Shown here: in pieces, positions 1-7,041 of the stretch | Layout of the letters: each line of letters opens with the position of its first letter | Position numbering within the stretch: position 1 is the stretch's first letter | Source: Alistipes sp. | Lineage (GTDB): Bacteria > Bacteroidota > Bacteroidia > Bacteroidales > Rikenellaceae | Assembly: GCA_017380955.1 (NCBI GenBank) | Contig: JAFOCZ010000193.1 | Location: 1-14,349, forward strand | Direction of reading: 5' to 3' | DNA length: 14,349 nt | Program-made: the position numbers and the translations under genes | The notes under the pieces: model-generated | Seen by the model: the letters and a program-made list of their open reading frames with translations, nothing else | What the model was told of the DNA's origin: nothing | Database searches by the model: none

Positions 1-2
1 CG

Positions 3-179
3 GAGTTGACACAGTTTGAGTCTATCCCTGTTAAGGTGACCCTCGACGAGTGGATTGACATCGCTAAGTATTACTCTTCGCCAACAAGCAGCACCTTCGT
101 AAATGGTGTGTTGGATAAGATTGTTGCGGAGTTTAAGGAGAACGGTCGTATCAATAAGAGCGGTCGTGGATTGTTGTAA
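3..179 (+). CDS. nusB: NusB, transcription antitermination factor (C-terminal fragment)
   Basis: This is the end of a gene that starts before the window; 58 codons are visible, reading in frame from base 3 to a TAA at 177-179. The tail contains IPVKVTLDEWIDIAKYYSSP, then a segment reading FVNGVLDKI and an ending INKSGRGLL. This matches the C-terminal helices of Bacteroidota NusB, where the family has a motif close to (E)YIEIAKxYSTPKSxxFING(I/V)LD. NusB binds boxA RNA with NusE (S10) and supports rRNA antitermination in the cytoplasm. The next two genes follow on the same strand after a 31-nt gap, and nusB next to a DUF1573 gene and yajC is, from memory, an order also found in other Bacteroidales. 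The N-terminal RNA-binding part is outside the window, so completeness cannot be judged. Confidence 0.85.
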   Translation, partial: ELTQFESIPVKVTLDEWIDIAKYYSSPTSSTFVNGVLDKIVAEFKENGRINKSGRGLL

Positions 180-210
180 TCGCCGTTGCATTTCCCAATA
201 GCATAACGCA

Positions 211-654
211 ATGAGACGAGTGTGGGTGAAGAGTGTTGCCGCAGTTATGGTGCTGGCGGCTGTCGTGGCACTTGTTTTGCGTAATGTAGACTCCGTTGCC
301 GAGGCGAATGAGCAGAGCATAGCGGAATTCGGAGGTATCGAGGCAGTGTATGATGGCAATGCAGTATGTGAGGTGTTGGTTGATATGGGTTTTGTATCAC
401 GCTCATCTACAGCAACTGAGACAATCCGCATAACAAACCGTTGCACTACCCCACTTGTTCTTGTGGACTACTCGACGCAGTGTCGTTGTATGTGGTTGGA
501 ATACTCCCGTGAGCCTATTGCCGTGGATGACTATCGCGACATAGAGTTGGTATTTGACTCGCGTGGCGAATGGGGCTCGGTGGGTAACTATATGGAGATT
601 ACCACATCGGGTGAGCATCCTATAGTTTTGTGGATTGGTGCCGAGATAGAGTAA
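211..654 (+). CDS. Membrane-anchored DUF1573-like protein
   Basis: A 147-residue protein. Residues 6-24 are a hydrophobic stretch after MRRVWVK, so it is probably exported and anchored by an N-terminal transmembrane segment or uncleaved signal. Residues 57-133 have the pattern of DUF1573, an immunoglobulin-like beta domain common in Bacteroidota: a beta strand with ETIRITN, then PLVLVDYSTQCRC, then an FDSRGEWGSVGNYMEI stretch. The family usually has SCGCT where this protein has QCRCM (cysteines 91 and 93), so the cysteine pair is kept but the flanking residues differ. The function of DUF1573 proteins is not established. The gene lies 31 nt after nusB and 68 nt before yajC, and the three may be cotranscribed. 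The ATG at 211 is chosen because it places the hydrophobic segment at the N terminus. Confidence 0.7.
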   Translation: MRRVWVKSVAAVMVLAAVVALVLRNVDSVAEANEQSIAEFGGIEAVYDGNAVCEVLVDMGFVSRSSTATETIRITNRCTTPLVLVDYSTQCRCMWLEYSREPIAVDDYRDIELVFDSRGEWGSVGNYMEITTSGEHPIVLWIGAEIE

Positions 655-722
655 TGCAATAAATATCGTATTGCAACGTTATAGGTAAAGCAAACTAATG
701 TAAACATTAAAACAATAGAATT

Positions 723-1088
723 ATGAATTTTCTTTTTATTGACGGTGAGGTAGTAGAGGCTGCACAGGAGGTTGTTACCGAGGTTACTGAGACTGCTGCA
801 GCACAGTCTGCAGGTAGCGGTTGGTCATTCTGGATTATGATCATCGCGATGATTGCTATTATGTACTTCTTTATGTGGCGTCCTGAGTCAAAGCGTCGTA
901 AGCAGATGGAGGCTTTCCGTAATGGCTTGAAGAAGGGTGACAAGATCATCACTGCTGGTGGTATCTATGGCACTGTTAAGGAGGTACAGCCTACATCACT
1001 TCTTATCGAGGTTGATAGCAACGTAACACTCCGCATTGCAAAGGAGATGGTTGTTGGTGACCCAACTACTGGTATCCAGCAGCAGTAA
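723..1088 (+). CDS. yajC: YajC, preprotein translocase accessory subunit
   Basis: A 121-residue single-pass inner-membrane protein. An acidic, alanine-rich N-terminal tail (1-33) leads into a transmembrane helix at about 34-52 ending in MWRP, then a basic patch (SKRRK) and the family-specific cytoplasmic part LKKGDKIITAGGIYGTV at about 69-85. YajC associates with SecDF and the SecYEG channel and helps protein export, although it is dispensable in E. coli. The protein is slightly longer than E. coli YajC because of the N-terminal tail. The start is supported by the A-rich 11-mer TTAAAACAATA at 707-717, 5 nt before the ATG, the same leader element found before rpiB and the lipoprotein gene in this window. 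A strong terminator follows. Confidence 0.93.
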   Translation: MNFLFIDGEVVEAAQEVVTEVTETAAAQSAGSGWSFWIMIIAMIAIMYFFMWRPESKRRKQMEAFRNGLKKGDKIITAGGIYGTVKEVQPTSLLIEVDSNVTLRIAKEMVVGDPTTGIQQQ

Positions 1089-1110
1089 TCTGCCCAACTG
1101 CGGATAAGTA

Positions 1111-1147
1111 AAAGACCTATCTAACAACGAGTTAGACAGGTCTTTTT
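1111..1147. terminator. Bidirectional terminator between yajC and the murB operon
   Basis: The left arm at 1111-1125 pairs with the right arm at 1131-1145 around the loop AACGA, giving 14 base pairs with a single A/C mismatch (1119/1137). T1143-T1147 forms the U-tract on the plus strand. Read on the minus strand the same hairpin is followed by TTTTACTT. It lies between two convergent transcription units, 22 nt after yajC and immediately after the stop codon of the aminotransferase-like gene, so it probably serves both. Confidence 0.9.
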
Positions 1148-1149
1148 CG

Positions 1150-1935
1150 TTAGAATACATTCTCGGCTGAGGGCTTCGGCTGCATATTGTTGGCAATCTT
1201 GGATGTTGCGATGAACAATAAACCGTGACCGCCGATAGAACTAAATGAGGTGATGCCCATAATGTCGGCCTCGAAAACCTCGTCCATCTTTGCTATGGAC
1301 TTTATGGGTAGTGCGTGGACAACGAGTTTGAATCCTGCGCGCGCAATAGCCTCACGCACAACGATATACTCTACGCTATTGTGCTCCGTGGGGGTATAGA
1401 CAACGCTATTGAAGATGGCAAAAACAGGTCGCCAGGGACGGCTGATAATCTCGTTGTTATCGTCAACCCACAACGGGGTATCACCAAAGCCTCTTATGCG
1501 TCCTTCATTCATAGCATCTATAGCCACCGTAATGGAGTTTTGGCACACCTCCACAGGTGGCGTAGCACGCAGATATGTGCCACGCAGACGTTTGGCACGC
1601 ATCGATGCACCACAGTAAAACGTAGGATTCTCAACCTCGAATGAGAGATGACCCTCGGCATCGAGGCGCATTGCCACAGCGCAACTAAGGCGTGGTGAGA
1701 CTCGTGATGCCTGGAGCAATTGAGAAATTATCTTCTCGGCATCCTCGGCCTCGCATAATGACATAAACCCAAACAACTCCGCAGAACTCTCGCGGAGAAG
1801 CATTATATGGCGATGAATATTACTTGCTTTGTAACCTAAGGTATGGACACGCTGAAGGACATAACTTGCCGGGCGACGAAACTCCGAAGCCTTTACAAGT
1901 GTACCGTCGTTCCATACTAATATGTTAACGCTCAT
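1150..1935 (-). CDS. Class IV aminotransferase-like protein (degenerate active site)
   Basis: A 261-residue protein with the overall pattern of fold-type IV PLP enzymes (branched-chain aminotransferase, D-amino acid aminotransferase, aminodeoxychorismate lyase). Visible matches are an N-terminal RxHIMLLRESSAELFGF segment (about 42-57, compare HLERLxxSAxxLG), and a C-terminal half with VYTP, then VREAIARAGFKLVVHALPI, MDEVFEADIMGITSFSSIG (about 179-235). In active members a catalytic lysine lies roughly 100 residues from the C terminus, before a DGxVxEGSSSN loop. Here there is no lysine at all between residues 116 and 202, and the loop reads NNEIISRPWRPVF. PLP chemistry is therefore doubtful, and the function is unknown. 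It is the last gene of the murB-tilS-holA-aminotransferase unit, 25 nt after holA. Family assignment is moderate, and no specific activity is proposed. Confidence 0.6.
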   Translation of the reverse strand: MSVNILVWNDGTLVKASEFRRPASYVLQRVHTLGYKASNIHRHIMLLRESSAELFGFMSLCEAEDAEKIISQLLQASRVSPRLSCAVAMRLDAEGHLSFEVENPTFYCGASMRAKRLRGTYLRATPPVEVCQNSITVAIDAMNEGRIRGFGDTPLWVDDNNEIISRPWRPVFAIFNSVVYTPTEHNSVEYIVVREAIARAGFKLVVHALPIKSIAKMDEVFEADIMGITSFSSIGGHGLLFIATSKIANNMQPKPSAENVF

Positions 1936-1960
1936 AGGTTTATGTTATTTATATAAACTA

Positions 1961-3037
1961 TTACACGAATATCTTAAGCAACAACTCCTTGAGCAACTCA
2001 CCACCATCCAAACCTCCGCTATTCACACCCTTACTCTTGGCGTCATACTCACGCAGCAGACCAAGTGCCTTGAACAACTGCGGACCATTCCAGCGTCCGA
2101 TATTCGCCTTTAGTTCCTTTACACCATAGAGGTTATGAGCCCTTATGGCACGCATAAGTTCAGCATCCTGAGGCATCGGAATATTCTTCTTGCGGGACTG
2201 CCATATGTGATAGTTCAGCAGGAACAACTGCTGGAACAATCCAAAGAGTATTGTTATAGTCTGCGTGATGGGGTAACTCTTGGGGTTATGAGCAAAGTGC
2301 TCGGCGATATGCATAGCACGACCTATATCGCGCTTCATCACCGCATCGTTCAACTCGAAACTATTAAACTCCTTCGAAAGACCGATATACTGCTCGATAT
2401 GCGTGTCGGTGATAATCTTCTCATCCTCGCGCATAGACACTCTCAGTTTCTCAATCTCGCGCACCATACGCGCTATGTCCATACCAACGTGCTCCTTGAG
2501 CATCGCCTGAGCCTTAGGCTCTATGCGCATACCCACCGAGGCGATGTGTCTGTCGAGCCATCCGTCAATCTCATACTCCCTGGGACGTATCGACTCAAAC
2601 ACCACACCACTCTTCTGACAACTCTTGAAGAATGCTGTGCGCTTGTCAAGACCTTTGCCCTGCTCCTTATTCTTATAGCAGACGATGAGTATCGTAGACT
2701 GCTGAGGGTTAGAGGTGTAGTGCACCAAATTCTCAATCTTCTGAAGTTGCTGTGCCTCGCGCACGATGACCACCTGATAGGAACCCATCATAGGCATCTG
2801 GCGACAGAGCATAACAACCTTACCGGGGTCGCTATCCTGACCATACACCGTCACCTGATTGAAACTGCGCTCCGCCTCGTTAAGAATTGTATTTGCGAGT
2901 CGCTCGGCAATAGCATCAATGAAGTAACCCTCGTCACCCGACAGAAGGTATATGGGTGCGAAACGACGAGCCTCTATGCTCTTCATTATCGCCTCGTACT
3001 CGGCTATTGCTTCACTAAATTTCAACGACTTTGCCAT
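1961..3037 (-). CDS. holA: DNA polymerase III delta subunit, HolA
   Basis: A 358-residue protein matching delta, the clamp-loader subunit that opens the beta sliding clamp during chromosome replication. It shows the expected delta start, APIYLLSGDEGYFIDAIAE at about 27-45, where a degenerate AAA+ nucleotide loop follows the first strand. It continues with a segment MPMMGSYQVVIVREAQQLQK that fits the clamp-binding region, and a central MLKEHVGMDIARMVREIEKL typical of the family. The length fits HolA (about 340-360). The first codon is the ATG at 3035-3037, 12 nt after the tilS stop, so the two genes are certainly transcribed together. Delta does not hydrolyse ATP, so the imperfect P-loop is normal. 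A 306-codon open frame on the other strand is treated as a shadow. Confidence 0.9.
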   Translation of the reverse strand: MAKSLKFSEAIAEYEAIMKSIEARRFAPIYLLSGDEGYFIDAIAERLANTILNEAERSFNQVTVYGQDSDPGKVVMLCRQMPMMGSYQVVIVREAQQLQKIENLVHYTSNPQQSTILIVCYKNKEQGKGLDKRTAFFKSCQKSGVVFESIRPREYEIDGWLDRHIASVGMRIEPKAQAMLKEHVGMDIARMVREIEKLRVSMREDEKIITDTHIEQYIGLSKEFNSFELNDAVMKRDIGRAMHIAEHFAHNPKSYPITQTITILFGLFQQLFLLNYHIWQSRKKNIPMPQDAELMRAIRAHNLYGVKELKANIGRWNGPQLFKALGLLREYDAKSKGVNSGGLDGGELLKELLLKIFV

Positions 3038-3049
3038 AAAAATCTATAT

Positions 3050-4393
3050 TTATAGTGTATCTCGCACTACACGCAACACATTCTCGGTCTTGCGTGTTAT
3101 AGCATAGCGGTCATCGAGTCGGCGACCTATGACCCACACAATATCATCACCCGAGACAAGAACAAACTGACGACTCTTCTCAGCCATCGACACCTTCTTA
3201 TCAATAAGATAATCGCTAAGTTTCTTGCTTCCCGACATTCCGAATGGCACAAACCAGTCGCCATCCTGCCATCTGCGTACCTTGAGAGGGAATTTCAACT
3301 TATCGGCATCGAGAAGTGCTACGTTATCGCCCTGGTCGAGATTATCGATAAAGTCGATATTGCAATATTCGAAGAACAACACCGCCCCACCCACATATGA
3401 GCGTACTGTGTTTCGCTCCACAATCACCTCACAGGCATCATCCTCGGTAATACGCGCCACGACGACATCGCCTCTGTCTACCACCGCAACCCACTCTCGA
3501 GAGTAGAATCTGCGTCCTGTGGCATCGCAGTCCAAAGCGTGACATAGCGAGTCGACAACATCACCCTTAAAGCCAAACTCCGCACTTAGAATCTCATAGA
3601 TGACATAGTTGCGAGGTAGTGTAGGGCGTATAGCGGGAACTTTCAAACGATATATGTCACCACTCTGCTCCAATACCTCGCCCTTGACAATGACAATAGC
3701 CGAGTTGATGAAATCCTGCGCCTGGCTAAGGCGTGAGATATTACGACGCATAATAGTCGTAAAGCGAGGGTTTATCTCCTTAAGCATAGGGATAAGACCC
3801 AGACGCACCTTGTTTCTCAGGTACTTAGTAGTGCGATTTGAGGAGTCCTCACGGAATGGGATATGATGCGCTACGGCATAGTCGTGGATGTCCTTGCGTG
3901 TGGCAAACATCATAGGGCGTACCACACGTCCCAACTGCGTGGTAATACCCGTAAGACCTCGCAGACCTGTGCCGCGAAGCATATTTATAAAGAATGTCTC
4001 TATAGAGTCGTTGCTATGGTGGGCAATGGCAATGGCGGTATAGCCGTGCTCGTCACACAACTCCCTAAACCACTGGTAGCGCAGACGGCGTGCCGCCATC
4101 TCCATAGACTCTCCCGTGCGCTCCATCTCACCAACGGTGTCGAAGCGCTTATTGTAGAACTCCGCGCCATAGTGTCGTGCCTCCTGCTCCACAAGTTTCT
4201 CATCACCATCGCTCTCCTCGCCACGCAACTGAAAGTTACAATGCGCAACGCCAAACTTATAGCCTGCCGCCGCTGTTAGTGCCATCATAACCATAGAGTC
4301 CACGCCTCCCGAAACGGTGAGGAGTATTCTGTCGTCGTGGTTGAAGAGTTTGTTCTCCTCTATATATCTCTCAAATCCATCAAGAAGTAACAT
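3050..4393 (-). CDS. tilS: tRNA(Ile)-lysidine synthase, TilS
   Basis: A 447-residue enzyme that attaches lysine to C34 of the tRNA-Ile with anticodon CAU, using ATP, so that it reads AUA instead of AUG. The N-terminal PP-loop SGGVDS is at 28-33, followed by HCNFQLRGEESDGDE (51-65) and AHHSNDSIETFFINMLRGTG (124-143), all characteristic of TilS. The third motif has asparagine where many homologues have the first of two aspartates (AHHxDDxxET). The C-terminal part (about 365-447) carries the TilS C-domain, including RRWQDGDWFVPFGM and GSKKLSDYLIDKK, which grips the acceptor stem. The gene begins 2 nt after the murB stop, so it is translationally close to murB and must share its promoter. The length is in the normal range. 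Confidence 0.93.
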   Translation of the reverse strand: MLLLDGFERYIEENKLFNHDDRILLTVSGGVDSMVMMALTAAAGYKFGVAHCNFQLRGEESDGDEKLVEQEARHYGAEFYNKRFDTVGEMERTGESMEMAARRLRYQWFRELCDEHGYTAIAIAHHSNDSIETFFINMLRGTGLRGLTGITTQLGRVVRPMMFATRKDIHDYAVAHHIPFREDSSNRTTKYLRNKVRLGLIPMLKEINPRFTTIMRRNISRLSQAQDFINSAIVIVKGEVLEQSGDIYRLKVPAIRPTLPRNYVIYEILSAEFGFKGDVVDSLCHALDCDATGRRFYSREWVAVVDRGDVVVARITEDDACEVIVERNTVRSYVGGAVLFFEYCNIDFIDNLDQGDNVALLDADKLKFPLKVRRWQDGDWFVPFGMSGSKKLSDYLIDKKVSMAEKSRQFVLVSGDDIVWVIGRRLDDRYAITRKTENVLRVVRDTL

Positions 4394-4395
4394 AC

Positions 4396-5409
4396 TTATA
4401 AAAGGTTAACCTCAGGGGTTATCTCAACTCCAAATTTATCATTCACACACTGCGACACATACTTAGCCAGCGCAATAACCTCGCCACCTGTAGCACCACC
4501 ATAGTTCACCAATACCAACGCCTGATTCTGGTGAACGCCAACAGCACCACTGCGATAGCCCTTCAAGCCACTCTTGTCGATAAGCCAGCCGGCAGCAAGT
4601 TTCACGTGATTGTCATCGTTGGGTACGGCGTACGATGGCATATCGGGATACTCGGCAAGGAGTCTCTCTGCCACCTCGCGCTCCACGATAGGGTTTTTGA
4701 AGAAACTACCTGCGTTACCCAGGACCTTAGGGTCGGGAAGTTTGCGACCACGGATGGCGCATATCGCCTCACGGATATTCTCCAACGTAGCACCACCTCG
4801 CGCCTCCACCTCTTTGATAACGTCACCATAGCCGAGATTTGGGTGTGGTGTGCGACTAAGGTGCATCTCTATAGCAAGGATTATTGCCACACCTCGAAGT
4901 TCCTGCTTGAAGATACTCTCGCGATAGGCAAAACGACAATCCTCGTTTGTAAGGCGCACAACCTCCAACTTATTGGTATCGAAATACTCTACAACGGTTA
5001 TTGCATCCTTTACTTCAGCACCATAAGCGCCAATATTCTGCACCGGCGCAGCGCCAACCGAACTTGGTATTGCTGAGAGATTCTCAATACCCCACAATCC
5101 CTGTTTTACACTCCACTCCACAAGGCTATCCCAGTCGTATGCAGCCTCCACACGGATGTTCGCACCTTCGCCATCATCGCTTAAAACCGTGAGCGACGAG
5201 CACGTAGGAGTGAAAATCACGCCGTCGTAGTATTGGGTAAATAGAGTATTGTTTCCCGCTCCGAGGACATACCACTTCTCGGGACGCTCCGCGCTAAAAA
5301 TCTCCTTCAAATCCTCTGCGCTATCGAATTCCACGATGCAGCGAGCACTCTCCGAGACGCCAAAACTGTTGCGCGATGCTAAATTTATATCATTATATAG
5401 TCGTTTCAT
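4396..5409 (-). CDS. murB: UDP-N-acetylenolpyruvoylglucosamine reductase, MurB
   Basis: A 337-residue FAD enzyme that reduces UDP-GlcNAc-enolpyruvate to UDP-MurNAc with NADPH, the second committed step of peptidoglycan synthesis. The FAD-binding motif LGAGNN is at 49-54, the IPSSVGAAPVQNIGAYGAEV block at 114-133, the YRESIFK active-site arginine motif at about 162-168, the GNAGSFFKNP block with the proton-donating serine at 231-240, and the conserved C-terminal glutamate in PEVNLL at the end. The LGYGDV stretch and overall length fit the type I (E. coli-like) form. The ATG at 5407-5409 is the only sensible start, because the conserved N terminus YNDINLASRNSFG begins at once. The -7 element ends only 4 nt upstream, so the mRNA is probably leaderless. 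It is the first gene of a four-gene operon. Confidence 0.95.
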   Translation of the reverse strand: MKRLYNDINLASRNSFGVSESARCIVEFDSAEDLKEIFSAERPEKWYVLGAGNNTLFTQYYDGVIFTPTCSSLTVLSDDGEGANIRVEAAYDWDSLVEWSVKQGLWGIENLSAIPSSVGAAPVQNIGAYGAEVKDAITVVEYFDTNKLEVVRLTNEDCRFAYRESIFKQELRGVAIILAIEMHLSRTPHPNLGYGDVIKEVEARGGATLENIREAICAIRGRKLPDPKVLGNAGSFFKNPIVEREVAERLLAEYPDMPSYAVPNDDNHVKLAAGWLIDKSGLKGYRSGAVGVHQNQALVLVNYGGATGGEVIALAKYVSQCVNDKFGVEITPEVNLL

Positions 5410-5413
5410 AGCG

Positions 5414-5421
5414 CAAAGTTA
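5414..5421 (-). promoter_or_regulatory. Promoter -7 element of the murB operon
   Basis: On the minus strand this reads TAACTTTG, an exact match to the Bacteroidota -7 consensus TAnnTTTG. The -33 side is weak (AGTTC around 5442-5446). The G of the element is separated from the murB ATG by only CGCT, so the first transcribed base should fall at or next to the A of the start codon. Confidence 0.7.
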
Positions 5422-5432
5422 AAAAAAATTAC

Positions 5433-5440
5433 TATATTTG
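5433..5440 (+). promoter_or_regulatory. Promoter -7 element of the DUF4301 gene
   Basis: TATATTTG matches TAnnTTTG. No clear -33 TTTG is visible at the expected distance. Transcription would begin near 5445, giving a leader of about 68 nt. The element lies inside the -33 region of the opposing murB promoter. Confidence 0.55.
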
Positions 5441-5512
5441 GGAACTAATTTCTACAATATTCGTAGTCATCGTAAACAATAGATTGCCTAAAACTATTAA
5501 AAATATACTACT

Positions 5513-6946
5513 ATGTTCACACAAGAAGAGGTAAGACAAATTGAAGCCCACGGATTGACAGTGGCTCAGGTGGAGCAGCAGATTGAGAATTTCCGCACAG
5601 GTTTTCCAGCACTTCCTATCGTTCGCGCAGCATCGTGCGGCGATGGCATACGCAGATTCAACGACGAGGAGATAACCGAGATTTTGGGTCGCTATGATGT
5701 TGAGAGTGCGAAGATTCGCTGCGTGAAGTTTGTGCCAGCATCGGGTGCTGCAACACGTATGTTCAAGGAGTTGTTTGAGTATGTAAACGACGACAAGCGC
5801 ACTGCTGGCATCGACAAACTCATCACCAACCTCGAGAAGTTTGCCTTCTTCGCTGAGTTGGCAAAGTACCTCAATCCTCAGATTGACGATAAGGATGTAG
5901 TGCGAAATATCATCATCGATGGTTTGTGCTATGGTGCTAAGCCTAAGGGTCTTGTGACATTCCACGCATATAAGGAGGGTGTCCGCAAGCCTGTGGAGGA
6001 GCACCTTGTGGAGGCGGCGCTCTACGCTTCGAATGGTGAGCGTGCTACAATTCACTTCACCGTATCTCCAGAGCATAAGGAGGGCTTCCTCGCACTCCTC
6101 GCTGAACGTCAGGGTTACTACGAGCAGAAGTTTGGCATAAAGTACGACGTTTCATTCTCGGAGCAGAGTCCTGCTACGGATACCATCGCCGTAAACCTCG
6201 ACAACACACCATTCCGCACCGATGATGGTAAGTTGTTGTTCCGCCCAGCAGGTCACGGAGCACTTATCGCAAACCTCGACAGACTCGACGCGGATGTTAT
6301 CTTTGTGAAGAATATTGACAATGTAACTACCGACGAGCGCAAGCCTGACACCGTAACATTCAAGAAGGTATTGGCTGGTGAGTTGCTTCGTCTTCAGGCT
6401 CGCTCTTTCGAACTTCTGAAAGCCTTCGAGGCTGGTGAGGATAAGTGCGCCGAGGCGTTGGCATTCCTTCGTGATGAGTTATGCTGCCGTCTTCCAGAGG
6501 GAGCATCTCGTGAGTTGATCATCGAGAGCCTCGACCGCCCTATTCGAGTGTGTGGTATGGTTAAGAACGAGGGTGAGCCTGGTGGTGGTCCATTCTGGGT
6601 GCGTGATGAGAAGGGTCGTGAGCAGTTGCAGATTGCCGAGTCGAGCCAGATTGCCAAGGAGGATATGCACCTTATGAAGGAGGCTACGCACTTCAACCCT
6701 GTAGACCTTGTGTGTGGTGTTCAGCGCTACAACGGCACTAAGTATGACCTTACGAAGTACACCGATCCTAAGACCGGCTTTATCTCTCAGAAGTCTGCTG
6801 GTGGCCGTGATCTCCGCGCTCAGGAACTTCCTGGCTTGTGGAATGGCGCAATGGCAAATTGGAATACTCTGTTTGTAGAGGTGCCAATCTCAACATTCTC
6901 ACCTGTAAAAGTTGTTCAGGATTTATTGCGCCCTGAGCACCAGTAA
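5513..6946 (+). CDS. DUF4301 protein, probable divergent UDP-sugar pyrophosphorylase-like nucleotidyltransferase
   Basis: A 477-residue cytoplasmic protein; I recognise DUF4301, a Bacteroidota family without an assigned function. Several segments follow the order of the UDPGP family (UDP-GlcNAc and UDP-glucose pyrophosphorylases). VPASGAATRMF at 74-84 resembles the glycine-rich nucleotide loop (LAGGxGTRL). IHFTVSPEHKEGFLALLAE at 180-198 resembles the strand carrying MTSxxT..T..FF. RPAGHGALIANL at 244-255 resembles PxGHGxxxxAL. DVIFVKNIDNV at 261-271 resembles YxFVxNxDNL. GPFWVRDEKGREQLQIAESS at 359-378 resembles the GVVCxxDGxxxVVEYSE block. That is inference from motif order, and the loop is altered (GAATR, not GxGTR). 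The gene is monocistronic, with its own promoter and terminator. The ATG at 5513 follows an A-rich leader (TTAAAAATATA). Confidence 0.8.
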   Translation: MFTQEEVRQIEAHGLTVAQVEQQIENFRTGFPALPIVRAASCGDGIRRFNDEEITEILGRYDVESAKIRCVKFVPASGAATRMFKELFEYVNDDKRTAGIDKLITNLEKFAFFAELAKYLNPQIDDKDVVRNIIIDGLCYGAKPKGLVTFHAYKEGVRKPVEEHLVEAALYASNGERATIHFTVSPEHKEGFLALLAERQGYYEQKFGIKYDVSFSEQSPATDTIAVNLDNTPFRTDDGKLLFRPAGHGALIANLDRLDADVIFVKNIDNVTTDERKPDTVTFKKVLAGELLRLQARSFELLKAFEAGEDKCAEALAFLRDELCCRLPEGASRELIIESLDRPIRVCGMVKNEGEPGGGPFWVRDEKGREQLQIAESSQIAKEDMHLMKEATHFNPVDLVCGVQRYNGTKYDLTKYTDPKTGFISQKSAGGRDLRAQELPGLWNGAMANWNTLFVEVPISTFSPVKVVQDLLRPEHQ

Positions 6947-6952
6947 CAATCT

Positions 6953-6983
6953 AAAAGGCGAAAGGTTTACTTTTCGCCTTTTT
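6953..6983 (+). terminator. Terminator of the DUF4301 gene
   Basis: AAAAGGCGAAA at 6953-6963 pairs perfectly with TTTCGCCTTTT starting at 6972, around a GGTTTACT loop, and the right arm runs into further T residues. It lies 6 nt after the DUF4301 stop codon and separates it from bipA. Confidence 0.9.
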
Positions 6984-7009
6984 AATTCTTTATTTTAAGG
7001 AAGATTTTG

Positions 7010-7017
7010 TATCTTTG
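7010..7017 (+). promoter_or_regulatory. Promoter -7 element of bipA-rpiB
   Basis: TATCTTTG matches TAnnTTTG. The -33 region (about 6980-6992) is only AT-rich. Transcription should start near 7022, leaving a leader of about 20 nt before the ATG at 7042. A TTG codon at 7015 in the bipA frame lies inside this element and so cannot be the translation start. Confidence 0.7.
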
Positions 7018-7041
7018 TCGCGTCTAAAATATATTATAAGT

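Noticed and set aside
656..674. Small inverted repeat GCAATA/TATTGC after the DUF1573 gene
   Set aside because: Only six base pairs, AT-rich and without a following T-tract, so not supported as a terminator or an RNA element.
2135..3055. 306-codon open frame on the plus strand opposite holA
   Set aside because: It is a by-product of the codon use of holA: the translation has no domain or signal peptide, is rich in Leu and His, and has no promoter.
5432..6076. 214-codon open frame on the minus strand opposite the start of the DUF4301 gene
   Set aside because: It covers the promoter region and the N-terminal half of DUF4301; its composition is low in recognisable motifs and it has no leader.
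7015..7041. Nine-codon upstream extension of bipA from a TTG
   Set aside because: The TTG falls inside the TATCTTTG promoter element and BipA homologues begin at the MRKLRN sequence.
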